A DNA stretch of 64,000 nucleotides from VAZQ01 sp034669045 (GTDB lineage Bacteria; Pseudomonadota; Alphaproteobacteria; Rhizobiales; Xanthobacteraceae), in the NCBI GenBank assembly GCA_034669045.1, contig JAXDOD010000102.1, positions 37,730-101,729 of the forward strand, read 5' to 3'. The translations under genes were made by a program, and so were the position numbers. Positions 7,983 through 16,722 of the stretch are shown in pieces (within the stretch, counting starts at the first letter, position 1; each line of letters begins with the position of its first letter). The notes beneath the pieces are model-generated. The model did no database searches, had not been told where the DNA came from, and saw only the letters and a program-made list of their open reading frames with translations.

Positions 7983-8606
7983 ATGATTGTTGGCGGGAGC
8001 CGATTGCTTGCGCTGCAAAAAGCGGATTATAACCCATGTAAGTTCATCCTAGCTATTTCTTCCACGACGCCGGGACCACTCACACGATCAGCAATGATGC
8101 CGCGCAAACACGATCCCAGCTTGAACTTGATGTCGGTGTCGGCACGAACGATCTCGGGGGATGGACCATCGCCCAATCCCGGCAATCTGGCAAAGCCTGC
8201 CGGCAAACCGCCGACCGACACGCGATCTCACCTGTCGGCAGGCGGCCTGATGGTTGCGGCCGATTTGCTCGCCACCTCGGCCGATCTGGGCCCGCAGGCG
8301 GACCCCGGTTCCGCACGGACAGCCGAGCACGAGGCGCTTCAGGCGCAAAAGGACAGGATCGAGCAGGACCTTCATGCAACACGACAGAAGCTTGCTGAGC
8401 TCACGCTCGAACACGAGACCCTGCTTCGAGTTTTCCGACAGCAGATAACGACGACGGCACGGACGGTTCGCGAATTGACCAACGAGCGCAACGTCCTTCA
8501 GCACCATCTCGAAAACATTTTCAAATCGCCTTCGTGGCGGCTGACGGCACCTCTGCGGCTGGCCAAGGCCCAATTCAAACGCCTATGGGGATCTCAAGGC
8601 CGATGA
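7983..8606 (+). CDS. Small coiled-coil protein with an SPSWRLTAPLR tail
   Basis: A 207-residue protein starting 4 bases after the sulfotransferase stop, so probably co-translated. No enzyme domain is recognisable. Residues about 105-170 form a charged helical segment. The C-terminus carries SPSWRLTAPLR followed by a basic end. I have seen this motif at the end of helical segments attached to bacterial polysaccharide glycosyl- and methyltransferases. The giant sulfotransferase ends in a vaguely similar W-P-M-T-G-L-R stretch. An ATG pair at 8095-8100 could be the true start, since no clear ribosome site precedes either. A structural partner of the giant protein is possible but unproven. Confidence 0.6.
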   Translation: MIVGGSRLLALQKADYNPCKFILAISSTTPGPLTRSAMMPRKHDPSLNLMSVSARTISGDGPSPNPGNLAKPAGKPPTDTRSHLSAGGLMVAADLLATSADLGPQADPGSARTAEHEALQAQKDRIEQDLHATRQKLAELTLEHETLLRVFRQQITTTARTVRELTNERNVLQHHLENIFKSPSWRLTAPLRLAKAQFKRLWGSQGR

Positions 8607-8750
8607 CGATACTATCGATGCAAGATCGGGCGCTGGTCATTCCCCCGCAACACCGTCCCTTCTGCTCCAAAACGTCAAGGCGATATGCAAATTCAAAGGG
8701 TTCGACAACCAAACAGACCTTAACCGCCGCGATATCATCCTTCAAACAAG

Positions 8751-11576
8751 ATGCTCGATAATTCCACCAGAGATTCCTACCGGTCGCGCGACGAGCTATC
8801 CGTTGATTGCGCGCTGCTTGAGGAAAGCGAAATCTTCGACGCCGACGCCTACAGCGCCGCCACCGGCATCGATCCGGCCAGTGCCGCCAAGCACTATCTG
8901 GCGGAGGGTTGGCTGCAAGGGCACGAGCCCTGCCCCGGCTTCGAGGGACGGTTTCTGTATCCATATTATCGATCGGTTGGATTCAGCGGTTGCCCGGCAA
9001 TGACGTACCTCACCCTGCGCGCCGCGGGGTGGCCGGTGTTTCCGAACCGGGCGGCAGTCGAGCATCTGGCTGAGTTCATCCGGTCGAACAATCTCTTCGA
9101 TGCCGCCGCGTACCGTGCCCGTCTGGACGGCAGCGATCTGGACCCATTGTTTCATTACATCGTCGTTGGCGAACGAATGGGCCATGCTCCCAGCGCAGGC
9201 TTCGATGCCGCCTATTACGGCGAGCGTCACTTGGACGTCGCTCAGTCCGGGATGAGCTATCTCCAGCATTATGTGACGAGCGGCCGATCCGAAGGCCGGC
9301 CCTGTGTCAGTCTGGCGTCGCAACTCGAGTTTGATCGAACTCGCTTGCGACCTGACCGCAAGACCGTCCTGCTCGTCAGCCACCAGGCATCGCGAACGGG
9401 CGCACCGATTCTCGCCTACAACATCGCGATGCACTTGGGTCAGAGATGCAATGTCGTCGCATTGCTTCTCACGGGCGGCGATCTGGTCTATGCATTCGAG
9501 GCCTGTTGTGCTGCCGTCATCGGGCCCCTCCCCAGCCAGGACCTGCACCCTGTCGACGCCGAATATCTCGTGCGGCGCATATTGGCGACCTATGATGTCT
9601 CGTTTGCGATCGTCAACAGCATCGAGTCCCGGTCCATATTGAGACCGTTGGCCTTTGCCCTGGTTCCCACCGTGACCTTGGTGCACGAGTTTCCCGCCCA
9701 TCTCGGGGAAAAAGGCGAGATGGGCCGATCATTGGAGTGGGCGACCCAATCGGTCTTCTCCTCAAGCACGGTGCTATCATTACTCCGCGCGGAATATCCC
9801 AACATCGACAATTGGCCCGTGCACGTCCTCCCCCAAGGCCAATCGGCGCTGCCGTCGCCAGCACACGCGCATGAACAGGACGGGGAGCAGCAATCCACGC
9901 GCAAGGCCATGCGTCCGGAAGGCTTCGAAGACGCCACTGTGGTGCTCGGATGTGGAACGATCTTCTTCCGCAAGGGCATCGATCTCTTCGTATCGTGCGC
10001 CGCGGCGACAGCGGCTATTCGCACGAAAAAGCCGGTGCGTTTCGTCTGGATTGGGAAGCGCCTGGACGAGGAAGACGACGGCGGTTATTTCGACCACATC
10101 TCGAATCTTATCGCCGCCGCGGGCGTTGCAGACCGAGTGGCCATCCTGGACGAAGTGGTTGATTTGGAGCCGGCATATGCTTCAGCCGACGTGTTCTTTC
10201 TGAGCTCCCGGCGCGATGCCCTTCCAAACGTCGCCATCGATTCTGCCTTGCGGGGGCTACCGGTCATTTCTTTCGCAGATTCGGGCGGAGTGTCCGAGAT
10301 CTTCGGCGCAGCCCCGGAAACCGCAATGAGTGTCGTGCCCGGCCCCGATGTCGAGGCGGCAGCGCGATTGATCGCCAAGCTGGCTGACGACGAAGCCTTG
10401 CGTCGCGATCTGGGCGACGCCACGCGGCGGATCGCAGCGGCGACCTTCGACATGGGCCGTTATGTGCGGCAGATCGAACATCTGGGCGACGAAGCCAGAG
10501 AGATCATGCGTCAGCGCGGTGAGGATTTTGAAACAATTCGCCGCGACTCCATGTTCGACATGATCGGGTTTCTCGGCCGCGAAGGTATGGAGACCACGCG
10601 GGACGAGGCAATCCGCCTGTTCCTCGGAAGAGCTGCCGCGCTTGGTACGTCGAGGATTCCAACGGCGAATTTCTATTACCGCCGGCCATGCGCCGGATTT
10701 CATCCGCAGATTTACGCAGAAAAGAACGCGGACCGCTATGACACCGCCAAGATCAATCCGCTTGCGCATTTCATTCGGAGCGGCAAGCCGGAAGGGCCGT
10801 GGTATCATCAAGTCCTGCGGCCACCTAAATTCGACGAGATCACGGCGAGCGCGCCGAACCTGCGCATCGGGTTACACGCCCACTTTCACTACCCCGAACT
10901 TGCTGCCGGCTTGCTCGCGAAGCTGCTCGCGAATCGAGCGCGCTGCGACCTATTGTTGACGACGAGCACGCCGGTGAAGGCCGAAACATTGCGCGCCGCC
11001 ACAGCCGGTTATGAGGCGGGAAGCGTGACCATCCGCGTGGTCCCGAACCGCGGACGCGACATCGGGCCTTTCCTGACCGCATTCGATGACGCCATCGAGG
11101 ATTATGAGATCGTCGGCCATGTTCACAGCAAACGCAGCCTGTTTGCGGGCGGACTTCTGGGAGAGTCTTGGCGCGACTTTCTCTGGCAGAACCTCATCGG
11201 CGATCTATTCCCGATGTTGGATATCATCATCGGGCATTTCGAGGCGGACAAGACATTGGGGCTGGTATTTCCCGAAGACTTTCATCTTCCCGACTGGGAC
11301 AAGAATCGTGCCATGGCTGAAAGGCTGGCACGACGAATGGGCATTCAAGCTTCGCTGCCGGCTTTTTTTGATTTTCCGGTCGGCACCATGTTCTGGGCGC
11401 GCGCCAAGGCTCTGCAACCGCTGTTCGATCTCAAGCTTGGCTGGAATGACTATCCGGAGGAACCATTGCCGATCGATGGTACGCTCTTGCATGCCCTCGA
11501 GAGGCTTGTGCCGTTTGCGGCTCAGCACGCCGGCTATCGTTTCGCGACCACCCATCTCCCTGGCGTGACCTGGTGA
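8751..11576 (+). CDS. Multidomain glycosyltransferase: GT4 domain plus C-terminal rhamnan-synthesis (RgpF-like) domain
   Basis: A 941-residue protein. Residues 1-200 are an N-terminal region of unknown function with recurring F-D-A-x-x-Y phrases, as in other large rhamnan-type transferases. Residues about 204-590 are a GT4 fold, beginning KTVLLVSHQASRTGAP and with the donor-site region SSRRDALPNVAIDSALRG. Residues about 700-941 match the RgpF/rhamnan synthesis F family, with LHAHFHYPEL, PNRGRDIGPFL and H-V-H-S-K-R. RgpF-type domains are known from polyrhamnose assembly, which fits the dTDP-rhamnose operon next door. A cytoplasmic polymerase or side-chain transferase for a rhamnose-containing glycan is the likely role. 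Confidence 0.85.
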   Translation: MLDNSTRDSYRSRDELSVDCALLEESEIFDADAYSAATGIDPASAAKHYLAEGWLQGHEPCPGFEGRFLYPYYRSVGFSGCPAMTYLTLRAAGWPVFPNRAAVEHLAEFIRSNNLFDAAAYRARLDGSDLDPLFHYIVVGERMGHAPSAGFDAAYYGERHLDVAQSGMSYLQHYVTSGRSEGRPCVSLASQLEFDRTRLRPDRKTVLLVSHQASRTGAPILAYNIAMHLGQRCNVVALLLTGGDLVYAFEACCAAVIGPLPSQDLHPVDAEYLVRRILATYDVSFAIVNSIESRSILRPLAFALVPTVTLVHEFPAHLGEKGEMGRSLEWATQSVFSSSTVLSLLRAEYPNIDNWPVHVLPQGQSALPSPAHAHEQDGEQQSTRKAMRPEGFEDATVVLGCGTIFFRKGIDLFVSCAAATAAIRTKKPVRFVWIGKRLDEEDDGGYFDHISNLIAAAGVADRVAILDEVVDLEPAYASADVFFLSSRRDALPNVAIDSALRGLPVISFADSGGVSEIFGAAPETAMSVVPGPDVEAAARLIAKLADDEALRRDLGDATRRIAAATFDMGRYVRQIEHLGDEAREIMRQRGEDFETIRRDSMFDMIGFLGREGMETTRDEAIRLFLGRAAALGTSRIPTANFYYRRPCAGFHPQIYAEKNADRYDTAKINPLAHFIRSGKPEGPWYHQVLRPPKFDEITASAPNLRIGLHAHFHYPELAAGLLAKLLANRARCDLLLTTSTPVKAETLRAATAGYEAGSVTIRVVPNRGRDIGPFLTAFDDAIEDYEIVGHVHSKRSLFAGGLLGESWRDFLWQNLIGDLFPMLDIIIGHFEADKTLGLVFPEDFHLPDWDKNRAMAERLARRMGIQASLPAFFDFPVGTMFWARAKALQPLFDLKLGWNDYPEEPLPIDGTLLHALERLVPFAAQHAGYRFATTHLPGVTW

Positions 11577-11760
11577 CGCAGTCCATCCTGGCGGGCACGC
11601 GTTTCGTCCATATGGTGTCGGGCTACTGGCGATTCGGCCGGCGCCCGGATATGTATTTTCGTCTTCCGTCCGCTCTTGCACATGATTCCCGGTTGATCGC
11701 GACCGGACGTCACGTGCCAGGGCATTGACCGCACCCAGTGAGAAGACGTTGAACGGTACG

Positions 11761-12726
11761 ATGGGTAATCTCAGGAAATCATTTTCCGAAGCGCGATGTC
11801 TCGTAATCGGCGGGGGCGGGTTCATCGGTATCAATCTCAGCAACGCGCTCGCGCGGGCGGGCGCCCAGGTTGATGCGTATGGCCGCCGTCTGTCGATTCG
11901 CGACAGCCTGATCTCCGGCGTGCGCTGGACCAGCGCCGATTTCGCCGATCGAGCCAAGCTGGCGGAAGCCGTCGAGCACGCCGACTTTGTCTTTCACCTC
12001 GTGAGCTCGAGCACGCCGTCGAGCGCGAATGCCGATCCGGCGGCCGACGTGATGGACAATCTCGTTACGACGCTCCATCTGCTCGACATTTGCCGGGTCC
12101 AGTCGTTCGGCCGCCTGGTGTTCATCTCCTCGGGCGGCACGGTCTACGGCATTCCCTCGATGATTCCCGTGCCGGAGACCGCGCCGACCGATCCTATCTC
12201 TGCGCACGGCGTCCAGAAGCTCGCCGTCGAAAAGTATCTCGCGCTCTATCGGCACCTGTATGATCTGGACTATCTCGTGCTCCGCGTCGCAAACCCGTAT
12301 GGACCGATGCAAATCGCACGCAAGAGCCAGGGTGTGGTTGCGGCATTGATGATGCGCGCGCTGGCCGACGAGCCGGTCGAGATTTGGGGTTCCGGCGACG
12401 TGGTACGGGATTTCATCCATGTGCAGGATGTGGTGCGCGCGATCCTCATGGCCTCGCTCCATCCGGGACCATCGCGTCTGTTCAATCTGGGCTCCGGCAT
12501 GGGCACCAGCATCAAGACCGTGATCGACGACATCGAACGGGTGGTGGGCCGGGGTCCGCTGAAGCGGATTCACTTGCCCGCGCGCGCGGTCGACGTGCCC
12601 TCGAACGTTCTCGATATTCGCCGTATCCGCGAGGAGGTCGGCTGGCAGCCCGAGATCGAATGGATGGATGGGCTGCGCAAGACCATGGAATGGACGATGA
12701 ACGCAAAGGAAAATGGGCTGATCTGA
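11761..12726 (+). CDS. NAD-dependent epimerase/dehydratase (extended SDR)
   Basis: A nucleotide-sugar epimerase-type SDR of 321 residues from the ATG at 11761. A TTG at 11725 would add 12 residues; neither start has a convincing ribosome site. It shows the Rossmann motif GGGGFIGINL, the S-S-G-G-T-V-Y-G strand, and a catalytic-region phrase SAHGVQKLAVEKYL in which the usual YxxxK Tyr is His (HGVQK). R-V-A-N-P-Y-G-P and the D-F-I-H-V-x-D motif follow. The overall pattern is UDP-glucose 4-epimerase-like, but the Tyr-to-His replacement leaves reaction and substrate open. It precedes two GT2 genes in the same direction. Confidence 0.8.
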   Translation: MGNLRKSFSEARCLVIGGGGFIGINLSNALARAGAQVDAYGRRLSIRDSLISGVRWTSADFADRAKLAEAVEHADFVFHLVSSSTPSSANADPAADVMDNLVTTLHLLDICRVQSFGRLVFISSGGTVYGIPSMIPVPETAPTDPISAHGVQKLAVEKYLALYRHLYDLDYLVLRVANPYGPMQIARKSQGVVAALMMRALADEPVEIWGSGDVVRDFIHVQDVVRAILMASLHPGPSRLFNLGSGMGTSIKTVIDDIERVVGRGPLKRIHLPARAVDVPSNVLDIRRIREEVGWQPEIEWMDGLRKTMEWTMNAKENGLI

Positions 12727-12848
12727 TTCTCGACCGTCCGGACTACGCCGAGTTATTTGATGAGCGCGGCCATCCGCGGCAGCAACGAATCAGCGAATAC
12801 GCGGCTCCGTCTTGTTCTTGTGCGCCCGCAAAAAAGCCTGGAAGACGA

Positions 12849-13793
12849 ATGCGGTTTTCAGTCGTCATACCTGTTTACAACCGGCAGCAGCCCGGCCAGC
12901 GCGCAGCGCGCAGCGCGCTGGCCCAGAACATCGAGGGCTTGGAGATCATCCTTGTCGACGATGGCTCAAAGCCGCCGTTTCATCTGACACCCGATCTCGC
13001 CGCCAACCCGAACGTCATCCTGCTGCGACACGACGAAAACCGCGGCGCGGGTGCCGCCCGCAATACCGGCGTCGCCGCGGCGCGCGGCGAATGGATCGCG
13101 TTTCTCGACTCCGACGACTATTGGCTCGCCGATACGTTGCGGCCGCGGCTGCAGGTCGCCGAGACACAGTGGAAGAATGACCCGGACCGGATGACGGTCC
13201 ATGTGGCGGGCTTCGTCATCGACAACCGCCGGACCGGCCGGCGTGACGCCCGGATTCCGCGCCACAGCGAGCAGCTCATCCATTTCGCGAGCGGCTGCTG
13301 GTACTGTCCCGGCTCGACAGCCGTGTTTCGCAAGAGCATTTTCGACCGCATCGGCCCGTTCGACCCCTTGCTGCGGCGGCTCGAGGACTTCGACTGGTTC
13401 CTGCGCTTTGGCTTGGCAGGGGGACGACTGGACGTGTGGGATGGCCTCGCCGCGGTCGTCGAAACCGGCCAGAAGCCTCGACTTGCGATCCTGGAGGACA
13501 GCGCGCGCCGCTTGCGCCAGAAATTCGTCGAGCAAGCCGGTCCGCAACGCGTGGCGCCCGAGCTCATTCGCATGCTCGACGCCTATCTCGACATCGAACG
13601 CGCATCGGTCTTTATCGCGCAGAAGCGTCCGCTCAACATGGTGCTTTGCATTGCGAGGTCGCTGTGGCGGGTTCCGCGTCTCACGCTGCAAGTCGAGCGT
13701 TTCTGGCGCCGCACAGCGGTGCCGCAGCGGCTCGAGCCGCCGGCGCCCTTCTACTCCGCACCCGCGGCCGAAACGCCTCAAAAAGCATGCTGA
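12849..13793 (+). CDS. Family 2 glycosyltransferase
   Basis: A GT-A fold transferase of 314 residues. It begins MRFSVVIPVYNRQQ, has VDDGSKPP, the N-R-G-A-G-A-A-R-N-T-G loop, the metal-binding D-S-D-D at about residues 92-95, and a later E-D-F-D-W-F motif near the acceptor site. A purine-rich GGAAGACGA precedes the ATG at 12849. The frame is open much further upstream, but that part only overlaps the preceding epimerase. It overlaps the next GT2 gene by 7 bases, so the two are probably co-translated. Donor and acceptor sugars cannot be told from sequence. Confidence 0.88.
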   Translation: MRFSVVIPVYNRQQPGQRAARSALAQNIEGLEIILVDDGSKPPFHLTPDLAANPNVILLRHDENRGAGAARNTGVAAARGEWIAFLDSDDYWLADTLRPRLQVAETQWKNDPDRMTVHVAGFVIDNRRTGRRDARIPRHSEQLIHFASGCWYCPGSTAVFRKSIFDRIGPFDPLLRRLEDFDWFLRFGLAGGRLDVWDGLAAVVETGQKPRLAILEDSARRLRQKFVEQAGPQRVAPELIRMLDAYLDIERASVFIAQKRPLNMVLCIARSLWRVPRLTLQVERFWRRTAVPQRLEPPAPFYSAPAAETPQKAC

Positions 13794-14701
13794 AAGTCGC
13801 CGTTATCACGCCGACCATCGACCGCGCGGAGTTTCTGCCGGACGCGATTGCCAGCGTCCCGCACGACGACAGCGTTGAGATCGAGCATGTCATGATCCAC
13901 GACGGGTCGGACGCCTTCGTATCGTCGGTGCAGGAACGCTTCCCGCACGTCCGCGTGCTGCGCGGCGAAGATCGCGGCGCGGGCGCTGCCGTGACACGCG
14001 GACTGCAATCGGCGGCAGCGGATTTCTACATCGAGCTCAACAGTGACGACCGCTTGGTGCCGGGATGCTTCGCACGATTGGCCGAACGCGTCCGCGCGCG
14101 CCCCGACGTCCTGATCTGGACCGGGGGGACCCGTGTCTTCATGACCGGCAACGATGGCCGCGAGGTGGAGCTTCGGCGCCTGCAGTCCGCCAGCGACACG
14201 GCGCTCACGCTCCCCAATGTGCTCGACGATCTCCCACTCGTGCATGCGCGGTTTTTCCATCGCAGCGTATTCGACCGCATCGGCTATTTCAGTCCGCAGT
14301 TCGAGCAATGTTCAGACCGCGAGTTCATGATCCGCGCGGTCATGGCCGGCATCCCTGAAGCCCCGCTCGACCACATGGTTTCGGAGTTCCGCGTCCACGA
14401 GGGATCGCAGACCACCCGCTCCACCCGCGGTCGCGTTCCGGCCTATATGGCCGAGCACTGCCGCGTCGCCGACTCGTGGCTGGCGCGGCGTGACCTGCCG
14501 CCGGGACGGCGAAGGAGCTTCGCCAATTGGCGGGCGCGCGAACTCCTGCGCCTGCTCTGCTACCAGCTCATGGCCGGGTCGCTTCCACAGGCCGCCAAGA
14601 CCTTCGGCGTCGAGACCTTCAAGCACCCGACCTGGCCGTTGCGGGCACTCACCATCGTGGCAGCGATGAGGCGGCGGGCTCGCACGAGCGAACCGTCTTA
14701 A
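13787..14701 (+). CDS. Family 2 glycosyltransferase
   Basis: A 304-residue GT2 enzyme starting MLKVAVITPTIDRAEFLPDA, with the R-G-A-G-A-A-V-T-R-G loop and N-S-D-D as the DxD-type motif. F-E-Q-C-S-D-R-E-F follows in the acceptor region. The ATG overlaps the upstream GT2 stop by 7 bases. The open frame extends further upstream inside the previous gene, but this ATG gives the standard GT2 N-terminus. It is probably one of the side-chain or repeat-unit transferases of the exported glycan. About 277 bases without a recognisable gene separate it from the exporter genes. Confidence 0.87.
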   Translation: MLKVAVITPTIDRAEFLPDAIASVPHDDSVEIEHVMIHDGSDAFVSSVQERFPHVRVLRGEDRGAGAAVTRGLQSAAADFYIELNSDDRLVPGCFARLAERVRARPDVLIWTGGTRVFMTGNDGREVELRRLQSASDTALTLPNVLDDLPLVHARFFHRSVFDRIGYFSPQFEQCSDREFMIRAVMAGIPEAPLDHMVSEFRVHEGSQTTRSTRGRVPAYMAEHCRVADSWLARRDLPPGRRRSFANWRARELLRLLCYQLMAGSLPQAAKTFGVETFKHPTWPLRALTIVAAMRRRARTSEPS

Positions 14702-14978
14702 ATTCTCCCGAAAAGCCCCGCAGGCGGTCCCAAGCCTCTCAAAAGCCATGGTGCGGAGAGGCCACCAGCCGGGTTCCCGCAGATCTGTCCGGGGTCCGAG
14801 CGTGAGCTTGTTTGCGCTGCAAAATCCTGATAGTTGTCCCGCCACGCGCGGCCGGGGTCGGCATCGGATTCACGGCCATTCGACGGGCTTATCGCTGATC
14901 TTTCGTTGTTCGTGTCGGCCCCGGTCCCTTGAGCCTCGGCCTGCGCACTGACGCAAATTGGGAAAGGAAGAGCGGAGG

Positions 14979-15821
14979 GTGGACGCCGTTCTCAAACCGA
15001 ATACGCAGGTCATATCGCCCGTCGCGATATCCCACGCATGGCGGGCCCGCCGGGACATCATTGACGGTCTCAAACTCTGGCCGGTATGGACCGCGCTGGC
15101 CTGGCACGACATCCGCATCCGTTACATCCGCACGATGCTCGGCCCGCTCTGGATCACGGTGTCCATGGGCGTCACCGTTCTGGCGCTGGGACTGGTCTTC
15201 AGCGGCGTTTTCAAGACGCGGCTTAGCGAATACCTGCCGTTCCTCACGGCCGGCCTGTTGATCTGGGGTTTCATCAGCAGCGTCCTGACTGAATCGGCGA
15301 CCACGTTTTCCAACGCCGTGACGGTCATCCTGTCGATCTCAGCGCCCTATTCGATGCACATCTACCGTGCGGTGCTGCGGCAGCTCATCATCTTCGGCCA
15401 CAACGTGCTCGTGTTCGCAGCCGTCGTGCTGTTCGTCGGCGTACCGGTGACGTCGGCAACGCTGCTGTTCATTCCCGGAATGCTGCTGATCACCATTGTC
15501 ATGACCTGGATCAATCTTCTGGTCGCAATGGTCGGCTGCCGCTTCCGCGATCTCCAGCCGATCATCGCTTCGGTCCTCCAGCTCGTGTTCTTCTTGACCC
15601 CGTTGATCTGGGACCGGGGCGTTCTGCCGGCTGGCGCGAGCCATGCGTGGATCGACGCCAACCCGTTCTATCATCTGATCGAGATTGCGCGCGCACCTCT
15701 CCTGGGCAAGGTGCCAGGACAGCTAACGATTATCTATGTCATCGCTCTTGCGGTGGTCGGCTGGGGCCTGACCTACCTCGTGTTCATCCGATTCCGCCGG
15801 CGTATTCCTTACTGGCTGTAA
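14979..15821 (+). CDS. wzm: ABC-2 type polysaccharide exporter, membrane subunit
   Basis: Permease subunit of a Wzm/Wzt-type exporter that moves an undecaprenyl-linked polysaccharide across the inner membrane. The 280-residue protein has an N-terminal cytoplasmic stretch with LAWHDIRIRYIRTMLGPLWI, the hallmark of the KpsM/Wzm family, then about six membrane segments. The conserved LTPLIWDRG is followed by NPFYHLIEIAR. The GTG at 14979 is preferred because AGGAAGAG precedes it; a TTG at 14958 is also possible. The ATPase gene follows 5 bases after the stop. Confidence 0.93.
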   Translation: MDAVLKPNTQVISPVAISHAWRARRDIIDGLKLWPVWTALAWHDIRIRYIRTMLGPLWITVSMGVTVLALGLVFSGVFKTRLSEYLPFLTAGLLIWGFISSVLTESATTFSNAVTVILSISAPYSMHIYRAVLRQLIIFGHNVLVFAAVVLFVGVPVTSATLLFIPGMLLITIVMTWINLLVAMVGCRFRDLQPIIASVLQLVFFLTPLIWDRGVLPAGASHAWIDANPFYHLIEIARAPLLGKVPGQLTIIYVIALAVVGWGLTYLVFIRFRRRIPYWL

Positions 15822-15826
15822 CAGAC

Positions 15827-16633
15827 ATGTCATACATCCACCTGGACAGGGTTTCCGTCGAAATTCCGATCTACAGCGGCCTGGACCGGTCGCTGAAGCT
15901 GAGCCTGTTCCGGTCGGCGGCGGATACGGGCCTGCTCCGGTCGGCCGGCGGCACCATTGGCCGCGACCGGCGCGATCGCATCGTCATCCGCGCACTCGAT
16001 GAGATCACGCTGCAGATTTCCGACGGCGACCGGATCGCGCTGATCGGCCGCAACGGCGCGGGCAAGACCACGCTGCTGCGGGTGCTTGCCGATGTCATGG
16101 AGCCGGTGAGCGGCACGATCAAGATTTCCGGGCGCGTCTCGACTCTTTTCAACGTATCCGGTCTGATGGACCCCGAGCTGCCGGGCTACGACAACGTATT
16201 CTTCGCGGGCGGGCTCATCGGCATATCGCGCAGCCGGCTGAAGAAGCTGATGCCGGACATCGAGGCATTTGCGGAGCTCGGCGACTATCTTCGGATGCCG
16301 GTGCGAACCTATTCCGCGGGCATGATGATCCGGCTTGGCTTCGCGATCGCCACCTGCATCGATCCGGATATCCTGCTGATGGACGAGGTCATCGGCGCCG
16401 GCGACACGCATTTCGTCGACAAGGCCATCCGGCGCGCGCAGGAACTTTACAAGCAATCCAACATTCTGATCGCTGCATCGCATTCCCCCACATTGCTCCA
16501 GGGGCTGTGCAACAAGGCGATCCTGCTGGAGGGTGGCAAAGTCGTCAGCATGGGGTCGTTCGAGTCCGTCACGAAATTCTATGAGGACAATCCCTGGTCG
16601 GCAGGGACCGCGCCCCAGCAAGCCGCCGAGTAG
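15827..16633 (+). CDS. wzt: ABC exporter ATP-binding subunit, short form without C-terminal carbohydrate-binding domain
   Basis: ATPase partner of the upstream permease. It has 268 residues: Walker A GRNGAGKT at 74-81, the signature YSAGMMIRLGFA, Walker B DILLMDE, and an H-loop A-A-S-H-S. The long Wzt proteins of O8/O9a-type systems have about 160 extra residues that bind the modified chain end; these are missing here. By analogy with short Wzt/KpsT proteins, export should not depend on recognising a terminal modification through Wzt. The ATG at 15827 follows the permease stop by 5 bases. Confidence 0.93.
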   Translation: MSYIHLDRVSVEIPIYSGLDRSLKLSLFRSAADTGLLRSAGGTIGRDRRDRIVIRALDEITLQISDGDRIALIGRNGAGKTTLLRVLADVMEPVSGTIKISGRVSTLFNVSGLMDPELPGYDNVFFAGGLIGISRSRLKKLMPDIEAFAELGDYLRMPVRTYSAGMMIRLGFAIATCIDPDILLMDEVIGAGDTHFVDKAIRRAQELYKQSNILIAASHSPTLLQGLCNKAILLEGGKVVSMGSFESVTKFYEDNPWSAGTAPQQAAE

Positions 16634-16722
16634 CCGCTCTGCTCGAGCCACAATCGACTGATCTACCCCTCGAGTTTTTTGTAGAGCTGGCCCAGCTCGG
16701 CGGCCTTGAGCAACCGGCCGAC

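Noticed and set aside
14702..14978. Possible RNA gene or small gene between the second GT2 and wzm
   Set aside because: I saw neither a tRNA-like cloverleaf nor a reading frame with start signal and plausible composition.
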